A stretch of 64,000 nucleotides of DNA from Clostridia bacterium (GCA_017462485.1 JAFTRA010000035.1:64168-128167); one strand, 5' to 3'. Positions 17,449 to 25,460 are shown, numbered from the stretch's first letter. Made by a program: numbers and translations. The notes: a model not told the origin generated them from the sequence alone.

Positions 17449-18804
17449 TTAAATAAGAGTCAAAAGAACGAAGTTGAGAACGAAGAGTCCAGTGCAAACC
17501 CAAAGAATAGGATTGATTTCCTTTATCTTGCCCTTGCAAATCTTAACGAGTATGTAGAAGATAAAGCCTGCCGCAATACCGTAAGAAATACTGTAACAAA
17601 GAGCCATAAAGATACCTGCGAAGAATGCAGGAACAGCTTCGTCGAAGTCACCCCAATCAATATCCTTGAACGAGGACATCATCATAATACCAACAACCAC
17701 AAGAGCGGGCGCTGTTGCAGCTGAGGGAACTGCGCTGATGAAGGTCGAAAGGAATGCGGAGAGAGCGAAGCATATGGAAACTACAACAGAGGTAAGACCC
17801 GTGCGTCCGCCTGCTCCAATACCCGCTGCGCTTTCAACGAAGGTCGTGGTGTTAGAGGTACCGAAGAGCGCTCCAACTGAGGTAGCGGTTGCGTCAGCAA
17901 AGAGAGCCTTGTCCATCTTGGACTTAAAGCCTGTACTGGATTCCATAGCCTTTTCGTCTTCCTCGGAGAAGATGCCGCTACGGCGTCCTGTACCGATGAA
18001 GGTACCGATGGTGTCAAAGGTGTCCGAAATGCTGAACGAGAAGATGGTGATAAGCACAAGGGGAAGCTTCTTGATATCGGTAAAGAGGCTTACGATTCCG
18101 CCCTCCTTGAATATAGCGAGGAAGGTGGTGGGAAGCTGAGAGCAAGCTTCAGTGAAGCTTATAGTATCTCCGAGCTTCGTTACGCCGAAGGGAATACCGA
18201 TAATTGTCGTAGCTGCGATTGCGATAAGGATTGCGCCCTTGACCTTGAGAACAAGGAGAGCGATAATGAGCACAAGTCCTATAATGAATACCCAGAAAGC
18301 AGGCTGATTCAAGGTAGGAAGCGCGGGAACGCCTGCGCTGAAATCAACCATACCTACATTAAGGAATCCTATGTATGCAACGAAGATACCTATACCGCCG
18401 CCGATAGCGTGCTGAAGGCTGATGGGAATTGCTTTGATGATATACTTACGAACCTTTGTTACGGTGATGATAATGTTAAGAAGACCGCAAATAAATACCA
18501 TCGAAAGCGCTTGCTTCCAGGTGAAGCCGAGCGTGAAGCATACGGTGTAAACGAAGAAGGCGTTAAGTCCCATTCCGGGAGCCTGCGCGTAAGGAACGTT
18601 TGCTACAAGACCCATTACGAGAGTTCCGACGATTGCGGAAATAATTGTAGCGAGGAATACAGCTCCCCATTCCATTCCCGCTTGAGAAAGGATGCTGGGG
18701 TTAACTATGATAATGTAGGACATTGCGAAGAAGGTAGTAAGTCCCGCCATAATCTCGGTGGACACTGTCGTACCGTTTTCTTTCAAATGAAACAGCTTTT
18801 CCAT
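17449..18804 (-). CDS. NCS2-family purine (adenine/guanine/hypoxanthine) permease
   Basis: 451-residue membrane transporter of the AzgA/PbuG-PbuO branch of the NCS2 family. N-terminal MAGLTTFFAMSYIIIVNPSI and QAPGMGLNAFFVYTVC are characteristic of the hypoxanthine/guanine or adenine permeases, as is the SSTTTF-like segment GTSNTTTFVESAAGIG with a Glu. About 12-14 hydrophobic helices. AAGGAG ribosome site; promoter at 18836-18863. I looked for a purine riboswitch upstream and did not see its conserved core. Purine specificity within the family is uncertain. Confidence 0.92.
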   Translation of the reverse strand: MEKLFHLKENGTTVSTEIMAGLTTFFAMSYIIIVNPSILSQAGMEWGAVFLATIISAIVGTLVMGLVANVPYAQAPGMGLNAFFVYTVCFTLGFTWKQALSMVFICGLLNIIITVTKVRKYIIKAIPISLQHAIGGGIGIFVAYIGFLNVGMVDFSAGVPALPTLNQPAFWVFIIGLVLIIALLVLKVKGAILIAIAATTIIGIPFGVTKLGDTISFTEACSQLPTTFLAIFKEGGIVSLFTDIKKLPLVLITIFSFSISDTFDTIGTFIGTGRRSGIFSEEDEKAMESSTGFKSKMDKALFADATATSVGALFGTSNTTTFVESAAGIGAGGRTGLTSVVVSICFALSAFLSTFISAVPSAATAPALVVVGIMMMSSFKDIDWGDFDEAVPAFFAGIFMALCYSISYGIAAGFIFYILVKICKGKIKEINPILWVCTGLFVLNFVLLTLI

Positions 18805-18835
18805 AAAAATTCTCCTTTATAATGTTGATAGATAT

Positions 18836-18863
18836 ATTTTAACACAATTTTAATTATTTTCAA
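18836..18863 (-). promoter_or_regulatory. Promoter of the purine permease gene
   Basis: Minus strand: -35 TTGAAA (18858-18863), 16-nt spacer, -10 TAAAAT (18836-18841). The leader is only about 25 nt, too short for a riboswitch. Confidence 0.65.
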
Positions 18864-19022
18864 GATATTTTTACATAATTGTTAAAAAAAACAAAATCGG
18901 TCGTTTAAACCGCAATTCAAAACGGCAAATAATATTATGTCGAAAGCAAGCAAAAAAAGGAAATCATTTTTCCGAAAACTAATTTACGGTATCTAAAAGA
19001 TAAAATATTTTTTGAAAAAGGC

Positions 19023-19051
19023 TTGACAAACAACCGAGCCTTTGATATAAT
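19023..19051 (+). promoter_or_regulatory. Consensus promoter of tRNA-Cys
   Basis: -35 TTGACA (19023-19028), 17-nt spacer, -10 TATAAT (19046-19051). Confidence 0.92.
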
Positions 19052-19070
19052 AGATGAGCATTGAATATTT

Positions 19071-19144
19071 GGTGCCATAGCCAAGTGGTAAGGCAAAGGT
19101 CTGCAACACCTCTATCCCCAGTTCAAATCTGGGTGGCACCTCCA
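19071..19144 (+). tRNA. tRNA-Cys (anticodon GCA)
   Basis: Cloverleaf seen directly: acceptor stem GGTGCCA / TGGCACC, anticodon loop CTGCAAC (GCA), T-loop TTCAAAT with CCCAG/CTGGG stem, discriminator U and an encoded CCA (TCCA at 19141-19144). A monocistronic tRNA gene with its own consensus promoter and terminator. Its 3' half is repeated in inverted orientation just downstream (see repeat at 19119-19210). Confidence 0.97.
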
Positions 19145-19210
19145 AAGAAAACGGTATCCCGCTGGGGATACCGTTTTTCTTTTCTTTGGGGTGCCATCCG
19201 ATTTGAACTG
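19119..19210. repeat. Inverted repeat made of the tRNA-Cys 3' half and a mirror copy
   Basis: Bases 19119-19160 (T arm, acceptor 3' strand, CCA, AAAG tract, ACGGTATCCC) recur inverted at 19165-19210. The copy differs by single-base losses in TGGGTGG and in CCTCC and by an extra AAAAG block. Only its inner part is the transcription terminator; the outer part duplicates tRNA sequence that a terminator does not need. Confidence 0.85.
19151..19181 (+). terminator. Intrinsic terminator of tRNA-Cys
   Basis: ACGGTATCCC (19151-19160), loop GCTG, GGGATACCGT (19165-19174), then TTTTCTTTT. Confidence 0.92.
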
Positions 19211-19425
19211 CGTTCCGCAGCGCACATATCTATCGCTATCGGCAACGCAAAAAGAGTAATAGACGTCTTTGGCAACGAATATTCCATAATAATTATTGAG
19301 CCCGAAAGAGAGTGGAAGGTCATTCTATCATTTGATTTTTATGTAGCTTTTTTGCCAAAACAAGCAAGGATATCACTGAATAGCCTCGCTCTATTTTTTT
19401 TGAAATTTAAAAACGGCAAAACCGA
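19182..19425. other. Intergenic stretch with no supported gene
   Basis: Starts with the outer part of the inverted tRNA fragment, then about 215 nt of unassigned sequence. An open frame running through the tRNA and this stretch has no ribosome site and is not accepted. No promoter is seen before 19426. Confidence 0.5.
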
Positions 19426-19454
19426 TTGACATTTCCCTCTGTTTGATATATACT
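19426..19454 (+). promoter_or_regulatory. Promoter of the beta-helix gene pair
   Basis: -35 TTGACA (19426-19431), 17-nt spacer, -10 TATACT (19449-19454), about 38 nt before the start codon at 19492. Confidence 0.75.
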
Positions 19455-19491
19455 CATAGCAAAGCTATATTTTATCAAAGGAAGCTACGTC

Positions 19492-21024
19492 ATGAATACA
19501 GCGACGAAAGAATTTTTGAAGGAAATAGACGCGCTTTCGGAAAGGCGCCGCGAAGAAATAAGAAATACAAAGGATAACGTTACCGTCAGCGGAACGACCT
19601 ACTACGTGAGTGGCAGCGGTGACGATAACAACGACGGTCTGACACCCGAAACCGCATGGAAAACGCTTGCTAAAGTTTCCTCAGCGCCACTCAATTTCGG
19701 AGACGCGGTTCGCCTTAAGAGAGGCGACATATTCAGAGGCACAATTCTCGCAAAAGAGGGCGTTACCTACTGCGCTTTCGGTGAGGGAGCAAAGCCCGAA
19801 ATACGCTCGTGGGACAAAAACCTTGCAGACCCTGATATGTGGGAGCTATACGACACCGAAAACAACATCTGGAAGCTCAAGGAAAAGATTATAGACTGCG
19901 GTACTATCGTTTTCAACGAAGGGGAGCTTAATTCTGTTCGCCATATTCCGACCTACAAGGACGGAAAGCTGGTTTGCCGCGACGATGAGAGCCGCGAATT
20001 CATAGTATCCGAGCAGCTTAAGGGCGATCTCGAATTCTTCAGCTACTGCATAGACCCTGCAAGAATGAGCACGTATCCCACAACCCGTGACGGTGTTGTT
20101 ATAGACAACTACCCCGTACCTTCGCTTGACAATGGCGAGGTTTTCGGCGACCTTTACTTAAGATGCAACAAGGGAAATCCCGGCGAAATTTTCCATAGCA
20201 TAGAGGCTCTCGTCAGGCGCATCGGCATAAACTTCACCGACAAAAATTACGTTAGGGTTGATAATATCTGCCTAAAATATATCGGCTGGCACGGCATAAA
20301 GGGCGGTGCTTGCAAGCATATCAAGGGACTGCACGTTTCAAACTGCGAAATCGGCTGGATAGGCGGCGTTATACATAACTACTACGGAAATGACCCAAAT
20401 TTCCCCGAAGGAATGAGAGGTACGGTTGCAAGGCTCGGAAACGGAGTTGAGATATACGGCGGCTGTGACGATTTTGTCGTCGAAAACTGCTATATGTATC
20501 AGATATACGATTGCGCCATAACCCATCAGGTAACCACTCAGGGCAAGCACTACGAAATGAAAAACGTTCTTTATAAAGACAATCTTATAGAGCATTGCGT
20601 TTACGGAATTGAATATTTCCTTGATATGAACTGCGGAGATAACGAGAGCTTTATGGAAAACGTGGAAATGTGCGGCAACATTATCCGTCACGGCGGCTAC
20701 GGTTGGGGGCAGCAAAGACATAACAAGCACACGCCTGCGCTCATAAAGGGATGGAGCTTCTATAACCGAGGCTTCAATCAAACTATACACGATAACATCT
20801 TCGACCGCTCTCAATACAGAATGCTGCATCTTGTTGCCAAAAAAGAAGAATACTGCCCGACTCTTAATAACAACACCTATATTCAGCACCATGGCGGAAT
20901 GATAGGTCAATGGGGCGGAAACGAAACGAAAGAGCCTGAAATTGAATTTTTTGACGATGCTGCAGAAGAGAAAATCACCAACATCTTTGGTGATAAAAAT
21001 GCTAAAATTTACATCATAAAGTAA
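19492..21024 (+). CDS. Right-handed parallel beta-helix protein (putative polysaccharide-active enzyme)
   Basis: 510 residues, no signal peptide. The entry motif YYVSGSGDDNNDGLTPETAW near residue 40 is typical of parallel beta-helix glycan-active proteins (DUF1565/pectate-lyase-like). The later part shows coil repeats such as VRVDNICLKYIGWHGIKGG, KHIKGLHVSNCEIGWI and FVVENCYMYQIYDCAITHQ, rich in buried Asn/Cys ladders. AAGGA ribosome site. Followed after 86 nt by a second beta-helix gene, likely co-transcribed. Enzymatic class (lyase versus hydrolase) is not decidable by eye; the cytoplasmic location suggests oligosaccharide processing. Confidence 0.75.
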   Translation: MNTATKEFLKEIDALSERRREEIRNTKDNVTVSGTTYYVSGSGDDNNDGLTPETAWKTLAKVSSAPLNFGDAVRLKRGDIFRGTILAKEGVTYCAFGEGAKPEIRSWDKNLADPDMWELYDTENNIWKLKEKIIDCGTIVFNEGELNSVRHIPTYKDGKLVCRDDESREFIVSEQLKGDLEFFSYCIDPARMSTYPTTRDGVVIDNYPVPSLDNGEVFGDLYLRCNKGNPGEIFHSIEALVRRIGINFTDKNYVRVDNICLKYIGWHGIKGGACKHIKGLHVSNCEIGWIGGVIHNYYGNDPNFPEGMRGTVARLGNGVEIYGGCDDFVVENCYMYQIYDCAITHQVTTQGKHYEMKNVLYKDNLIEHCVYGIEYFLDMNCGDNESFMENVEMCGNIIRHGGYGWGQQRHNKHTPALIKGWSFYNRGFNQTIHDNIFDRSQYRMLHLVAKKEEYCPTLNNNTYIQHHGGMIGQWGGNETKEPEIEFFDDAAEEKITNIFGDKNAKIYIIK

Positions 21025-21110
21025 ACTTTGGTTAGCAATATCAACAATTTATTAAAAAACAAAACCGGCTTTTAGCAAAAATCAAACACAAAAAGAGGGC
21101 GCTACAGTTT

Positions 21111-22256
21111 ATGAATAATTTTAATGAATATACAAAGAATCGCCGTGGTGACGGTAGTGAGGAAAGACCTTTCATTTCTCCGGACGGAACAGCAGGTATT
21201 CAATCGGAGCTTGACGCTCACGCAGCTCGCGGAGGACTTATACAGCTTGATAGCGGACGTTATGACGTAGAAAAATCCATCATCCTTGACACGTCCTCTC
21301 TCTCTCTTTCGGGTGGAGTCTGGGCATGCAACGTAGATCCGAACGGAGTTTTTGAATCGAAGTTCGGAACGAAGCTTCGCCTGCACGGAAACGATTACCC
21401 TGCCTTACTTATAGGCAAGAGCCGTGACGTAAGCGGCACTATTGTACGTGACCTTGGCGTGCAGGGCGATATTGCCGGAATGGATACCCGTCCGCTCGTT
21501 GATTTTGATGCGCCCGAAAAGGCGGCGGGAATTTGCCTTGACAGCGTGAGGACAGACCAGTGCGCATTCTCTAAGCTCTCGTTCTGCGGTCTTGCGAACG
21601 CTGTAACCGCAACGGGCAACTCAGAGATAGACGCCTGCATTTTTGAAAATATAAACACCGACGGATGCGGAAACGGCTTCTGGTTTTCTCCAAGAGCCTC
21701 TTATTATGCTCGCGTGCGCTCCTGTATTATGGGGGATAACCCATACTATGCTTTCTACCTGGGCGGTGAAGGAAAATTCATTCACAACCTCGAAATCCTT
21801 GACTCTCACTTTGTGAGAAACGGCGGCGCTTTTACAGACGCTGACGGTCGTTTGCCTGCAGCGGTATTCTTCGACCACGTATCAAAATGCGCTATTACGC
21901 ACTGTATCTTTGACGCGCCCGGCGTATTATGGTATTACGACGATGACGCAAAGAAAAACGACGAGCGGCAAATTTCAAAGAGAAAAACGCCCGCTCTCCG
22001 TATCATAGGTAACGAAAACCGCATTCGTGACAACACCTTCTTAAACAGCTCGGACGATTCGATTCGAATTGAGGGAAACAAGAATGTACTTATAGGAAAC
22101 ATAGCCGACGGAAACGTGCGCATTTCGGGCGAGGGTAACACCGTGGCGACTCTTGTGTTCACAAAGCCTGATGCAAGACTTATTCTTGAAGGCAAGGCAA
22201 AGGACACTACCGTTCTGCTAGGTGTCGAAGAGTGGCGAGTTGTCAGAGCTGACTAA
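21111..22256 (+). CDS. Second parallel beta-helix protein
   Basis: 381 residues, no signal peptide. Opens with RRGDGSEERPFISPDGTAGI and a GGLIQLDSGRYDVEKSI stretch, the usual start of pectin-lyase-like helices (a 'substrate list' of paired strands), followed by repeats such as GNSEIDACIFENINTDG, NLEILDSHFVRNGGAF, KCAITHCIFDAPG and NENRIRDNTFLNSSDDSIRI. The ribosome site is weak (AGAGGG 12 nt upstream). Probably works on the same imported glycan as its upstream neighbour. No catalytic residues can be assigned. Confidence 0.72.
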   Translation: MNNFNEYTKNRRGDGSEERPFISPDGTAGIQSELDAHAARGGLIQLDSGRYDVEKSIILDTSSLSLSGGVWACNVDPNGVFESKFGTKLRLHGNDYPALLIGKSRDVSGTIVRDLGVQGDIAGMDTRPLVDFDAPEKAAGICLDSVRTDQCAFSKLSFCGLANAVTATGNSEIDACIFENINTDGCGNGFWFSPRASYYARVRSCIMGDNPYYAFYLGGEGKFIHNLEILDSHFVRNGGAFTDADGRLPAAVFFDHVSKCAITHCIFDAPGVLWYYDDDAKKNDERQISKRKTPALRIIGNENRIRDNTFLNSSDDSIRIEGNKNVLIGNIADGNVRISGEGNTVATLVFTKPDARLILEGKAKDTTVLLGVEEWRVVRAD

Positions 22257-22384
22257 CCGTTTTGACAGAACACACAAATTGATACAAAAAGCAACGTTAT
22301 TGCGGCACATCTTGTCATATACGCTATAAAATACAAAAAGCATAAATTCGTCATTAAAAACATGCCGACAAATATTACGGAAAA

Positions 22385-22417
22385 GAGCGAAGCTTCCACA
22401 AACGGTAAGCTTCGCTC
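22385..22417 (-). terminator. Hairpin between convergent beta-helix and GH28 genes
   Basis: GAGCGAAGCTT (22385-22395) and AAGCTTCGCTC (22407-22417), a perfect 11-bp stem. On the minus strand it is followed by TTTTCC, so it may terminate the GH28 transcript; the T-run is short. The surrounding 22257-22488 holds nothing else I can support. Confidence 0.5.
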
Positions 22418-22488
22418 GAAAATTATGCAATTTATTCAGTTTATGCGAGAGTATCTTATTTTGCTGAAATAATTAGCCTTACGGATAT

Positions 22489-23733
22489 TTATTTAAACTG
22501 AACGTTGTTAAACGTCAAGCTCTTGCAGTGGAGTATCTTAGGGAAGCTGCCGTGATTTTTCTCCTTGCTCTGACCGCCGTGAACGTCTCTGTCGCAAAAG
22601 GCGGAGTAATCAATAGTCTCAAACTCACATTCGGAGAGCTTTATATTTTCAAGCTTGGCGCTTTCTCTGCCCTGGAAGACGAGTCCGGCGGGACTGTCCG
22701 CCCTTATATTTGAGAAGAAGATATTTCTTATAGCGCGAATCTTCGTTTCGGGGTTTGATGCAACCTCAATCTTGATGGGCGGTCCGTATGATTTGTCCAT
22801 TATGATGTTGTTAAAGGAGATATTTTCGATAAGAGTCTCTTCCCTGCCTATATCAGAAGTATAGGGTAAGGCGGGGTTATACTTCATATGAGGAAGAACT
22901 ATCGCTATGCATACCGAGGTGTCCGTCATAACGAGATTCGAGAATACGCAGTTTCTTATAACTCCGTCGTTCATCCAGCCCACTCTTATACCGCTTGCGT
23001 AGCTCGTGAGATTACAGTTGGTTACGGCAACCCTTTCGCAAACCTTATTTTCCTCTAAAGAAACGTTGTTCGCACGGACAACTATGCAGTCGTCACCGCA
23101 GGTGATATCACAGTTTGATATAGTTACGTTTCGCGAGCTGTTAACGTGAATACCGTCGTTATTGGGGTACTCAACCTCGGCAAAAATTTTCACCTTATCA
23201 AAGGTAACGTAGTCGCAGTCGTGAATCCAATAGGACCAGCCCGCAGGCTGATTCACCATAGTTATATCCTCAACCTTAACGTTCTTGCAGCCTGCAAAAA
23301 ATACCGCCCTCGGAGGAGTCGGCGCGTCTATTCTCTTGTAATGCCAATTCTTCGTATTCTCGGCAGGGATAACGAAGCTCTTACCGTTGCAGTCGATAGT
23401 TCCCATACCCGTAATGGAAATATTCTCGCTTTCCTCGGCGTATATGTAGCACGCGTTTCTCCATCTCGGGAGAAGCTCGCTTTTAACGTGCTTAACGTTT
23501 TCCCTCTCGGGATAATCCTCGCATCTCGGTGAGCCGAGAAGAGTCGTTCCCGCGGTTATATGGAAATCTATGTTTGAGCGAAGAATTACGGTGCCGAACA
23601 TATAAGTGCCGCCGTCTATCAGAACTCTTCCGCCGCCGTTTTCGTAGCAAGCGTCAATCGCCCTCTGAATTGGCTCGGTGTTTAAGGTGCTTCCGTCGCC
23701 TATCGCACCGAAATCTCTTATATCAAAAGTCAT
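22489..23733 (-). CDS. Glycoside hydrolase family 28 (polygalacturonase/rhamnogalacturonase-like)
   Basis: 414-residue parallel beta-helix hydrolase acting on galacturonic acid-containing polysaccharides. GH28 hallmarks: DFGAIGDGSTLNTEPIQRAI at the N-terminus, the catalytic-site series NNDGIHV, GDDCIVV (two catalytic Asp) and SGIRVG in place of the classical GHG/RIK region. No signal peptide, so the substrate is probably an imported oligosaccharide. AAGGAG precedes the ATG. Convergent with the two beta-helix genes. Whether it cleaves polygalacturonan, rhamnogalacturonan or unsaturated dimers is unknown. Confidence 0.9.
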   Translation of the reverse strand: MTFDIRDFGAIGDGSTLNTEPIQRAIDACYENGGGRVLIDGGTYMFGTVILRSNIDFHITAGTTLLGSPRCEDYPERENVKHVKSELLPRWRNACYIYAEESENISITGMGTIDCNGKSFVIPAENTKNWHYKRIDAPTPPRAVFFAGCKNVKVEDITMVNQPAGWSYWIHDCDYVTFDKVKIFAEVEYPNNDGIHVNSSRNVTISNCDITCGDDCIVVRANNVSLEENKVCERVAVTNCNLTSYASGIRVGWMNDGVIRNCVFSNLVMTDTSVCIAIVLPHMKYNPALPYTSDIGREETLIENISFNNIIMDKSYGPPIKIEVASNPETKIRAIRNIFFSNIRADSPAGLVFQGRESAKLENIKLSECEFETIDYSAFCDRDVHGGQSKEKNHGSFPKILHCKSLTFNNVQFK

Positions 23734-23888
23734 AGTAAAGCTCCTTTCACGTTCTTATCCCGCTTTGGCATAAGATGCCCTGATAACATTATTTTATATC
23801 ATTTTCTATCGAAAAAATATAGAATTCTTACTGCATTTGTTAGAAATATTACTGCTGACGTTTGCCGTAAGCATTACGGAAAGTAAAA

Positions 23889-23927
23889 ATGAGAAAATCA
23901 GGGATTTTTTCACCGTGATTTTCTCAT
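23889..23927 (-). terminator. Terminator-like hairpin after the HTH gene
   Basis: ATGAGAAAATCA (23889-23900) and TGATTTTCTCAT (23916-23927): a perfect 12-bp stem; on the minus strand it is followed by TTTTAC. Confidence 0.6.
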
Positions 23928-24001
23928 AGGCTTGTTTTTGACAAGGGAGTCGTTATAAACGTCTGCGACCGTTTCGAAGCGCTTCGATTAAATAAGCGGA
24001 C

Positions 24002-24217
24002 TCATTTTTGTATTTTAGGATTGTCACTGATACCCAGAATATAGTCCACCGAGACGTTATAAAAACAAGAGAGCTTAATCAAAATGTCCGTAGGAATGTC
24101 TCGCTGCCCCAACTCATAGTTACTGTACACCTGCTGGGAACAGTTCAACTGCTTCGCTACGATTTTTTGCGACAAATCCTTGTCTTCCCTCAAGTCTCTT
24201 ATTCTTTTATATACCAT
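24002..24217 (-). CDS. XRE-family HTH regulator, SinR-like, divergent from the SipW/TasA cluster
   Basis: 71-residue single-domain repressor-type protein: RIRDLREDKDLSQKIVAKQL, NCSQQVYSNYELGQRDIP, LSCFYNVSVDYILGI, i.e. the same HTH_3 architecture as the regulator at 7803 and as SinR. GGAGTT precedes the ATG. Its promoter overlaps back to back with a forward promoter (24272-24300) whose spacer contains a dyad. The next forward gene is the SipW-like peptidase at 24619. In Bacillus subtilis SinR represses tapA-sipW-tasA; the same regulatory logic is suggested here by position only. Confidence 0.85.
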   Translation of the reverse strand: MVYKRIRDLREDKDLSQKIVAKQLNCSQQVYSNYELGQRDIPTDILIKLSCFYNVSVDYILGISDNPKIQK

Positions 24218-24246
24218 AATAACTCCAAACTGTATCAGTATATAAA

Positions 24247-24300
24247 ATTATACCAAACTGCACATAAGGTGTTGACTTTTACTGCAAATTGCGGTATAGT
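24247..24300. promoter_or_regulatory. Overlapping divergent promoters with an operator-like dyad
   Basis: Forward: -35 TTGACT (24272-24277), 17-nt spacer, -10 TATAGT (24295-24300). Reverse (HTH gene): -10 TATAAT (24247-24252, with upstream TG), 17-nt spacer, -35 TCAACA (24270-24275). The two -35 boxes overlap. The forward spacer carries ACTGCAAATTGCGGT (24281-24295), a dyad with one mismatch; CCAAACTG is directly repeated at 24225 and 24253. The layout suits autoregulation coupled to control of the forward transcript. Confidence 0.7.
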
Positions 24301-24445
24301 ATATTTGTGGTAATTTTTAGTTTTTTATTCCCTCGATATGTTTTTTGACTGATATAGATACGCGAAAAAACTCACTTGCCACCGCATCCAGCTAAAAGCA
24401 AACTCGAGCGTTAATTAAGCGTAAAAGGATTTTTTTAACAAAATA

Positions 24446-24474
24446 TTGACTTTTAAAATAATTTGTGCTATAAT
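24446..24474 (+). promoter_or_regulatory. Proximal promoter of the SipW/TasA-like cluster
   Basis: -35 TTGACT (24446-24451), 17-nt spacer, -10 TATAAT (24469-24474). Between 24301 and 24445 no gene is seen, so the cluster has two tandem promoters about 174 nt apart. Confidence 0.75.
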
Positions 24475-24618
24475 CTTTTATCTTATATTTACTAAAGTAG
24501 TATATGCACAAAAAACATATCCAAACCATCGCCTATCCACTAAGTAATTTTATGCATTTTAGACAAAAAAGTGTTTTTAGCGATTTATTTAACTAAAGTC
24601 AAACAAAAGGAATTTTTT

Positions 24619-25299
24619 ATGAAAAATCAAGAAAAAGCATCAGACAAGCTTGGGAAAGCACTCACGATAGTAGGCTGGGTGCTCTGCGTAATACTCGTAC
24701 CGATTTTAATTATAAACTGCACGTTGATTATAAAAAGCTACACGGACAAGGAAAGCGTTCCGGACTTTGCGGGAACCGTGCCGTTTATCGTGCTTACCGA
24801 CTCAATGTATCCCGACATTAAGAGCGGAGACCTGATTCTTTGCAAGAAGGTAAACCCGAAAGACGTTGAGGTTGACGACGTTATTTCGTTCTTCGACCCC
24901 GAGGGAAACGGCTCGTCGGTAACGACGCACAAGGTAGTCGAAATTATCGACAAGGCTGACGGAAAATACTTCCGCACAAGAGGTATAAACAACAATACCG
25001 ACGATATGACACCCGTCCACGAGAGTGACGTTATAGCAAGATATACGGGGACAAGACTCCGCGGTATCGGCAATGTTGCGATATTTATGCAAAGCACGGC
25101 GGGACTTATAATATGCGTTGTTCTTCCCATTCTCCTCTTCGTCGGATACGACCTTCTGCGCCGTAGACGCTACGAGAATACAAAAAGTGAGGATATTGAA
25201 GCTCTTAAGAGCGAGCTTGAAGCTCTTCGAGCTATGAAAAACGCTGAATCCGAGGCGAGCTTAACTGAAGCTCCCAAGGAAAATAGCGACACAGAATAA
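24619..25299 (+). CDS. Signal peptidase I, ER/SipW type (first copy)
   Basis: 226-residue membrane protease that removes signal peptides from exported proteins. A first membrane helix (about 14-38) is followed by the catalytic region: Ser62 in LTDSMYP, His104 in TTHKVV (His rather than the Lys of ordinary bacterial enzymes, hence ER/SipW type) and the Asp-containing RGINNNTDD (121-129). A second helix (about 168-190) leads to a charged cytoplasmic coil. The frame extends upstream to 24571, but AAAGGAA fixes ATG 24619. Placed immediately before a TasA-like gene, as sipW precedes tasA in Bacillus. A second, shorter copy lies at 27185. Confidence 0.92.
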   Translation: MKNQEKASDKLGKALTIVGWVLCVILVPILIINCTLIIKSYTDKESVPDFAGTVPFIVLTDSMYPDIKSGDLILCKKVNPKDVEVDDVISFFDPEGNGSSVTTHKVVEIIDKADGKYFRTRGINNNTDDMTPVHESDVIARYTGTRLRGIGNVAIFMQSTAGLIICVVLPILLFVGYDLLRRRRYENTKSEDIEALKSELEALRAMKNAESEASLTEAPKENSDTE

Positions 25300-25320
25300 C
25301 CGTCAAAAAAATTTAATTTG

Positions 25321-25460
25321 TTATTCTTCCCTCGGAAGCCACGTTATCCGGGGGTGAATATAAATTGCCGCGGCGCTTGCCGCAAAAGACCGGCAAAGCC
25401 GGGCAAATATTCTATCCCCGAGTAAGCTGGGATTTCAATCACGAGCTAAGGGAAGAATAA
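25321..25460 (+). ncRNA. Candidate structured cis-regulatory RNA before the major TasA-like gene
   Basis: A perfect 12-bp closing helix pairs TTATTCTTCCCT (25321-25332) with AGGGAAGAATAA (25449-25460). Inside: CGGA/UCCG hairpin; CGGGG+GAAUAT (25349-25361) with ATATTC+CCCCG (25407-25420); within that a three-way junction closed by TTGC/GCAA and holding GCGGC-GCTT-GCCGC (25370-25383) and CCGGC-AAA-GCCGG (25390-25402); then GATT/AATC. A GNRA-capped GCC-GCAA-GGC mini-hairpin (25464-25473) sits before the ribosome site. Not recognised as a known class. GGGGTGAAT and GAGCTAA recall parts of the c-di-AMP (ydaO) riboswitch, but other conserved blocks are missing. Confidence 0.65.

Noticed and set aside
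18805-19022. Purine riboswitch before the purine permease
   Set aside because: The leader from the promoter at 18836-18863 is only about 25 nt and none of the conserved purine-aptamer core is visible.
19061-19429. Open frame starting before and running through tRNA-Cys
   Set aside because: It overlaps the tRNA and terminator, has no ribosome site, and its middle is the inverted tRNA fragment.
25321-25460. Identification of the RNA element as a c-di-GMP or c-di-AMP riboswitch
   Set aside because: Only short strings (GGGGTGAAT, GAGCTAA) recall ydaO; the GGAACC block and the standard 3' core are missing, and the c-di-GMP-I core is not present. Left as unidentified.
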